Positions 42,654 through 43,003 of a stretch of 43,003 nucleotides of DNA are shown in pieces. The first letter of the stretch is position 1, and each line of letters starts with the position of its first letter. This DNA is from Comamonas suwonensis (lineage in GTDB: Bacteria; Pseudomonadota; Gammaproteobacteria; Burkholderiales; Burkholderiaceae_C): positions 1 to 43,003 of the forward strand of contig NZ_JABBCQ020000023.1 in NCBI RefSeq assembly GCF_012844455.2, in the 5' to 3' direction. The notes below the pieces were generated by a model, which worked only from the letters and a program-made list of their open reading frames with translations, ran no database searches and had not been told where the DNA came from. The translations under genes and the position numbers were made by a program.

Positions 42654-43003
42654 ATGATCGTCAGAGATCGCCCATCGGGCTTCAGGCTGTTTTGGATTGT
42701 CCGGGGCTCGGTGCTGCAACGCATCAAAAGTGTGCTGGCCGTGAACGTCGTGCTTGCCGTCATCGTCACGGTGGCCCACGGCACCCTTTTTCATACCAAG
42801 ATTCCCATCACGCCAATCCCGTTCACACTGATCGGTCTGCCTCTGGCGATTTTTCTGGGCTTTCGCAACAACACTGCCTACTCACGCTACTGGGAAGGGC
42901 GCAAGCTCTGGGGTGAAATCGTTATCTACGCACGCACTCTGTCGCGCCAGTGCCAGAGCCTGATTGAAGCCGATCACCCCATTGTGAATCGCACCGGCTT
43001 CCG
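42654..43003 (+). CDS. Bestrophin-family membrane channel (partial, cut by window edge)
   Basis: The first 116 codons are present and open to the window's end. The start reads MIVRDRPSGFRLFWIVRGSV and is followed by two hydrophobic stretches (VLAVNVVLAVIVTVAH and FTLIGLPLAIFLGF). The bestrophin/UPF0187 signature FRNNTAYSRYWEGRKLWG comes directly after them. Bacterial members form pentameric ion channels in the inner membrane. The start ATG at 42654 has a modest AGG about seven bases upstream. The remaining two thirds lie beyond the window. Confidence 0.9.
   Translation, partial: MIVRDRPSGFRLFWIVRGSVLQRIKSVLAVNVVLAVIVTVAHGTLFHTKIPITPIPFTLIGLPLAIFLGFRNNTAYSRYWEGRKLWGEIVIYARTLSRQCQSLIEADHPIVNRTGF

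Overview
The window looks like a stretch of chromosome from a GC-rich betaproteobacterium of the order Burkholderiales, most likely Comamonadaceae and probably close to Comamonas. This is inferred from gene content and order: ribF-ileS-lspA, recJ beside an RpfE-type gene, lolC-lolD, TctB-TctA, a TrpS with a C-terminal extension, and many chemoreceptors. Intergenic repeats built around AGCGCTT/AAGCGCT arms also fit. No database search was possible, so the genus is not proven.

Layout. Positions 1-1206 are the AT-richer right end of an integrated element. It ends exactly in the 3' part of a tRNA-Met(CAT)-like gene, whose original terminator and downstream tRNA-Arg(ACG) remain in place. Positions 1470-8559 (minus strand) hold a peptidase M50, trpS, an OmpR-type response regulator, a LysM/FecR exported protein and a CHASE2 histidine kinase broken by a frameshift. 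The last three look like one signalling module. Positions 8791-15714 hold three plus-strand chemoreceptors; between the first and second lie the minus-strand yciO-like and PHP genes. The second and third receptors share a 455-bp stretch that is identical base for base. Positions 15796-20614 hold recJ with its RpfE-like partner, then lolC-lolD on the other strand. A PAS-PAS chemoreceptor follows at 20685-22109.

Positions 22279-29334 are a plus-strand run: TatD nuclease, DNA-deoxyinosine glycosylase, a spermidine-synthase-like protein, an FlxA-like coiled-coil protein, an orphan GspE/PilB-type ATPase and the two membrane subunits of a tripartite tricarboxylate transporter. Positions 29461-36168 hold a DUF3422 protein, an SDR protein lacking the catalytic Tyr and Lys, an EamA transporter, a Nudix hydrolase, a decayed DUF5672 gene and a Na/Pi cotransporter. 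Positions 36379-37101 hold a hypothetical membrane protein that may be interrupted by an amber codon. Then come ribF-ileS-lspA (minus), an HNH endonuclease and the start of a bestrophin-family protein cut by the window edge.

Most of the window is ordinary core genome. The parts that stand out are the tRNA-anchored island end with its membrane/coiled-coil gene, signs of recombination among the chemoreceptors, short tandem repeats at gene ends, and several genes caught in decay (CHASE2 kinase, DUF5672, the amber-split membrane protein). I found no CRISPR array, no complete insertion sequence, and no gene set that amounts to a convincing new multi-gene system.
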